From positions 1 to 43,583 of the forward strand of contig NZ_JAGGRI010000044.1 of NCBI RefSeq assembly GCF_018612875.1: a stretch of DNA of 43,583 nucleotides. Direction: 5' to 3'. The stretch comes from Lysobacter sp. ISL-50. GTDB taxonomy: Bacteria; Pseudomonadota; Gammaproteobacteria; Xanthomonadales; Xanthomonadaceae. Below the pieces are notes generated by a model. The model was not told the origin of the DNA. It searched no databases and saw nothing but the letters and a program-made list of their open reading frames with translations. Position 1 is the first letter of the stretch, and every line of letters starts with the position of its first letter. This document shows positions 41,374 through 43,583 of this stretch, one piece after another. Both the position numbers and the translations under genes were made by a program.

Positions 41374-42633
41374 ATGCGCATTCTTTTTCTTTCGGACAAT
41401 TTCCCGCCCGAGGGCAACGCACCGGCCACGCGCACCTATGAGCACGCGGTGCGCTGGGTGCGCGCCGGGCACGAGGTGACCGTGATCACCTGCGCGCCGA
41501 ACTTCCCCGAAGGCAAGTTGTTCGACGGTTACCGCAACGATTGGCGCAGTGTGGAAACCATCGACGGCATCCGCGTGGTGCGGGTCAAGACCTACATCAC
41601 CGCCAACGAAGGTTTCGTCAAGCGCACCCTGGATTATCTGAGCTTCATGGCCGCGTCCACCGTCGCCGGCCTGTTCGAGCGCCGCCACGACGTGGTGGTG
41701 GCGACCTCGCCGCAATTCTTCTGCGCGCTCGGCGGCTGGATGCTGGCGCGGCTCAAGCGCCGGCCGTTCGTGTTCGAACTGCGCGACCTGTGGCCGGCCT
41801 CGATCACCGCGGTCGGGGCGATGAAGCGCAGCCTGGCGATCCGCGTGCTGGAACGGCTGGAGATGTTCCTGTACCGCAGCGCCGACGCCATCATCCCGGT
41901 CACGCAGTCGTTCCGCGAGGAGCTGATCCATCGCGGCATCGACGCCGGCAAGATCCACGTCGTGCTCAACGGCGTGGACCTGCAGCGCTACGTGCCGTAC
42001 GCGCGCGATGCGGCGATGGCGCAGCAATACGATCTGGACGGGCGCTTCGTGGTCGGCTACCTGGGCACCCACGGCATGGCGCACGGGCTGGAAACGGTGG
42101 TCGATGCCGCGGAAAAACTCCGCCACGATCCGCGCATCGTGTTCTTCTTCGCCGGCAGCGGCGCCGAGCGCGCGCGGGTCGAGCAACTGGTGGCCGAGCG
42201 GCAACTGGCGAACGTGCGCATGATTCCGCGCCAGCCCAAGGAGATGATGCCCAAGCTGTGGGGGCTGTGCGACATTTCGCTGATTCCGCTGCGCGACAAC
42301 CCGGTGTTCGGCGGCGTGATTCCGTCCAAGCTGTTCGAAGGCATGGGCATGGGCATTCCGGCGTTGATGTCGCTGCCGCGCGGCGAAGCCACGCGCATCG
42401 TCGAAAGCACCGGCTGCGGGCTGTGCGTCGCGCCGGAGAATGCGCAGGCCATGGCCGATGCGATCGCGCAATTGGCCGGCGATCCCGAACGCATGCAGCG
42501 CCTGCGCGCGGCCAGCGTCGCCGCCGCGCCGGCGTATTCGCGCGATCGCCAGGCCGGACTGATGAGCGACGCGCTGCTGCGCCTGCTCGACGACGACACC
42601 CGCGGCATGTTGCCGACTTCGAAAGGCTCGTAA
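41374..42633 (+). CDS. GT4 glycosyltransferase (WbuB-like)
   Basis: The protein has 419 residues. It starts ILFLSDNFPPEGNAPATRTY, the WbuB-family opening, then VFELRDLWPASI, VVLNGVDLQRY, YLGTHGMAHGLETVVDAA and VIPSKLFEGMGMGIPALMSL, with the donor-binding acidic residue in the last. WbuB adds an N-acetyl-fucosamine-type sugar in E. coli O26; the exact sugar here is open. It begins six bases after the lyase stop. It probably adds the next residue to the WecA-primed lipid. Confidence 0.9.
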   Translation: MRILFLSDNFPPEGNAPATRTYEHAVRWVRAGHEVTVITCAPNFPEGKLFDGYRNDWRSVETIDGIRVVRVKTYITANEGFVKRTLDYLSFMAASTVAGLFERRHDVVVATSPQFFCALGGWMLARLKRRPFVFELRDLWPASITAVGAMKRSLAIRVLERLEMFLYRSADAIIPVTQSFREELIHRGIDAGKIHVVLNGVDLQRYVPYARDAAMAQQYDLDGRFVVGYLGTHGMAHGLETVVDAAEKLRHDPRIVFFFAGSGAERARVEQLVAERQLANVRMIPRQPKEMMPKLWGLCDISLIPLRDNPVFGGVIPSKLFEGMGMGIPALMSLPRGEATRIVESTGCGLCVAPENAQAMADAIAQLAGDPERMQRLRAASVAAAPAYSRDRQAGLMSDALLRLLDDDTRGMLPTSKGS

Positions 42634-42635
42634 CG

Positions 42636-43397
42636 ATGGACGCTGTCGCCGCCGCGCTGGGTTGGATGATCGAACCCTTGCATCTGTCGCTGCTCGCGGC
42701 CGGGTTCGCGGTGGTGGCCTGGCTGGCCCGCTGGCGCCGCAGCGGCGTCACGTTGTTCCTGGCCGGCGCGGTGTGGTCGCTGCTGTGGTCGATGCCGGCC
42801 GCGGCCGACGCCCTGCGCGATTCGCTGCAACGCGCTTACCTGGGCCAATCCGCCGAAGGCATGCCGACGGCCGACGCCATCGTCGTGCTCGGCGGCGATA
42901 TCGGCCGCCTCGACCGTTTCGACAGCGGCGACGCGCAGTCGCCGGAGTTGGCCGACAACCGCGTCGCCGCCGCCGCGCGCGCATGGCATGCCCAGCGCGC
43001 ACCGACGATCCTGCTCAGCGGTGCCCCCAACGGTACCAGCCGCGGCATCAGCGAAGCGCGGCTCATGGCCGAAGCCTTGAACAAACTCGGCGTGCCCGAG
43101 ACGGCGATGATCCAGGACGACAGTAGTAGCGACACCCGCCAGAACGCCGAACACGCCGCGCGCATCGGGCGCGAACGCGGTTGGCAGCGGGTGATCCTGG
43201 TGACCTCGGCGATGCACATGCCGCGCGCGCTGCGCTGGTTCAATCATCAACGCCTGCCGGCGCTGCCGCTGGCGCCGGCCGAAGCGCCGCCGCTGCTGAG
43301 CGCGGCCACGCCCTGGCAACCGTCGATGCGCGCCTTGCGCTACAGCGCGCGCGGGCTGCGCGAGTACGCGGGGCTGCTGGTGGCGATGGTGGTCTGA
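42636..43397 (+). CDS. YdcF/ElyC-like DUF218 membrane protein
   Basis: The protein has 253 residues. Two membrane segments near the N-terminus (about 14-31 and 38-53) are followed by a DUF218 domain (about 78-240): ADAIVVLGGDIGRLD, TILLSGAPNGTSRG, DSSSDTRQNAEHAARI and VILVTSAMHMPRALRWF. The E. coli relatives ElyC and YdcF/SanA affect undecaprenyl-phosphate carrier use and envelope integrity. As the last gene of this locus it could balance lipid-carrier demand. It is two bases after the GT4 stop. A strong terminator follows. Confidence 0.88.
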   Translation: MDAVAAALGWMIEPLHLSLLAAGFAVVAWLARWRRSGVTLFLAGAVWSLLWSMPAAADALRDSLQRAYLGQSAEGMPTADAIVVLGGDIGRLDRFDSGDAQSPELADNRVAAAARAWHAQRAPTILLSGAPNGTSRGISEARLMAEALNKLGVPETAMIQDDSSSDTRQNAEHAARIGRERGWQRVILVTSAMHMPRALRWFNHQRLPALPLAPAEAPPLLSAATPWQPSMRALRYSARGLREYAGLLVAMVV

Positions 43398-43433
43398 GTC
43401 GCCGCGCGAATCGGGCGAAGACGCACCCGCAAC

Positions 43434-43463
43434 GAAAACGGCGCCCCGAAAGGCGCCGTTTTC
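43434..43463. terminator. Bidirectional intrinsic terminator
   Basis: GAAAACGGCGCC and GGCGCCGTTTTC form a perfect 12-bp stem around the 6-base loop CCGAAA. The T-run on the plus strand and the A-run on its 5' side make it work for both the polysaccharide locus (+) and glmS (-). Confidence 0.92.
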
Positions 43464-43519
43464 TTATCGAAGGGTTTAGCGAACACCGAAGGCGATTCGC
43501 GAAACCGACCGCACCGCGC

Positions 43520-43583
43520 TTACTCGACCGTAACCGCCTTGGCCAGATTGCGCGGCTTATCCACATCGGTCCCGCGCGCCAGC
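43520..43583 (-). CDS. glmS: 3' end of glmS, glucosamine-6-phosphate synthase (C-terminus only)
   Basis: The minus strand reads LARGTDVDKPRNLAKAVTVE followed by a TAA stop. This closing sequence is the nearly invariant C-terminus of glutamine-fructose-6-phosphate aminotransferase, which makes GlcN-6-P, the entry to UDP-GlcNAc. The rest lies outside the window. The enzyme would supply the precursor used by the WecA-WecB fusion of the adjacent locus. The bidirectional terminator is 56 bases downstream. Confidence 0.92.
   Translation of the reverse strand, partial: LARGTDVDKPRNLAKAVTVE

Overview
The window is about 70% GC, gene-dense DNA from a gammaproteobacterium. Gene content and style (ATGA start/stop overlaps, a MocR regulator, ManNAcA-type polysaccharide genes next to glmS) point to the Xanthomonadaceae, most likely Lysobacter or a close relative. 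This is inference; no rRNA or species marker is present. I see no tRNA, rRNA, CRISPR array, insertion sequence or integrase.

Region 1 (1-6357, +) is a tightly coupled flagellar-type secretion operon: an unidentified C-terminus, a short FlgD, FlgE, a SpoA-domain C-ring protein, FliN, FliO, FliP, a sigma-28-like factor, a TPR protein and an injectisome-type (IagB/IpgF-like) lytic transglycosylase. No flagellin, stator or chemotaxis gene is visible. The C-ring protein lacks a FliM-type CheY-binding motif, so the machine may serve secretion more than swimming.

Region 2 (6421-17868, mostly -) is housekeeping and accessory: small hypotheticals, a Tat-exported protein, a MocR regulator, a membrane diguanylate cyclase, a D-amino acid dehydrogenase, a PcaD-like hydrolase divergent from a LysR regulator with a perfect 10-bp inverted repeat between them, an orphan pair of small genes of visibly lower GC, a methyltransferase and an SRPBCC protein.

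Region 3 (16849-24043) is a sugar-acid catabolic island: kdgK (-) divergent from an FAH-fold hydratase and a three-gene TRAP transporter (+), then a LacI-family regulator. Three copies of the half-site CGGTRTCA lie between the divergent genes. A ureohydrolase follows, preceded by a close match to a sigma-54 promoter.

Region 4 (24068-43397) is a Wzx/Wzy-type exopolysaccharide locus: wza (-) divergent from wzb, wzc, a fused wecA-wecB gene, wecC, a flippase, two hexapeptide acyltransferases, a polymerase, a glycosyltransferase, a two-domain oxidoreductase, a heparinase-like lyase, a WbuB-like glycosyltransferase and a YdcF-like protein. It should make and export a ManNAcA-containing polymer. It ends in a strong bidirectional terminator facing the 3' end of glmS, whose product feeds UDP-GlcNAc to the pathway. 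The most unusual single gene is the WecA-WecB fusion.
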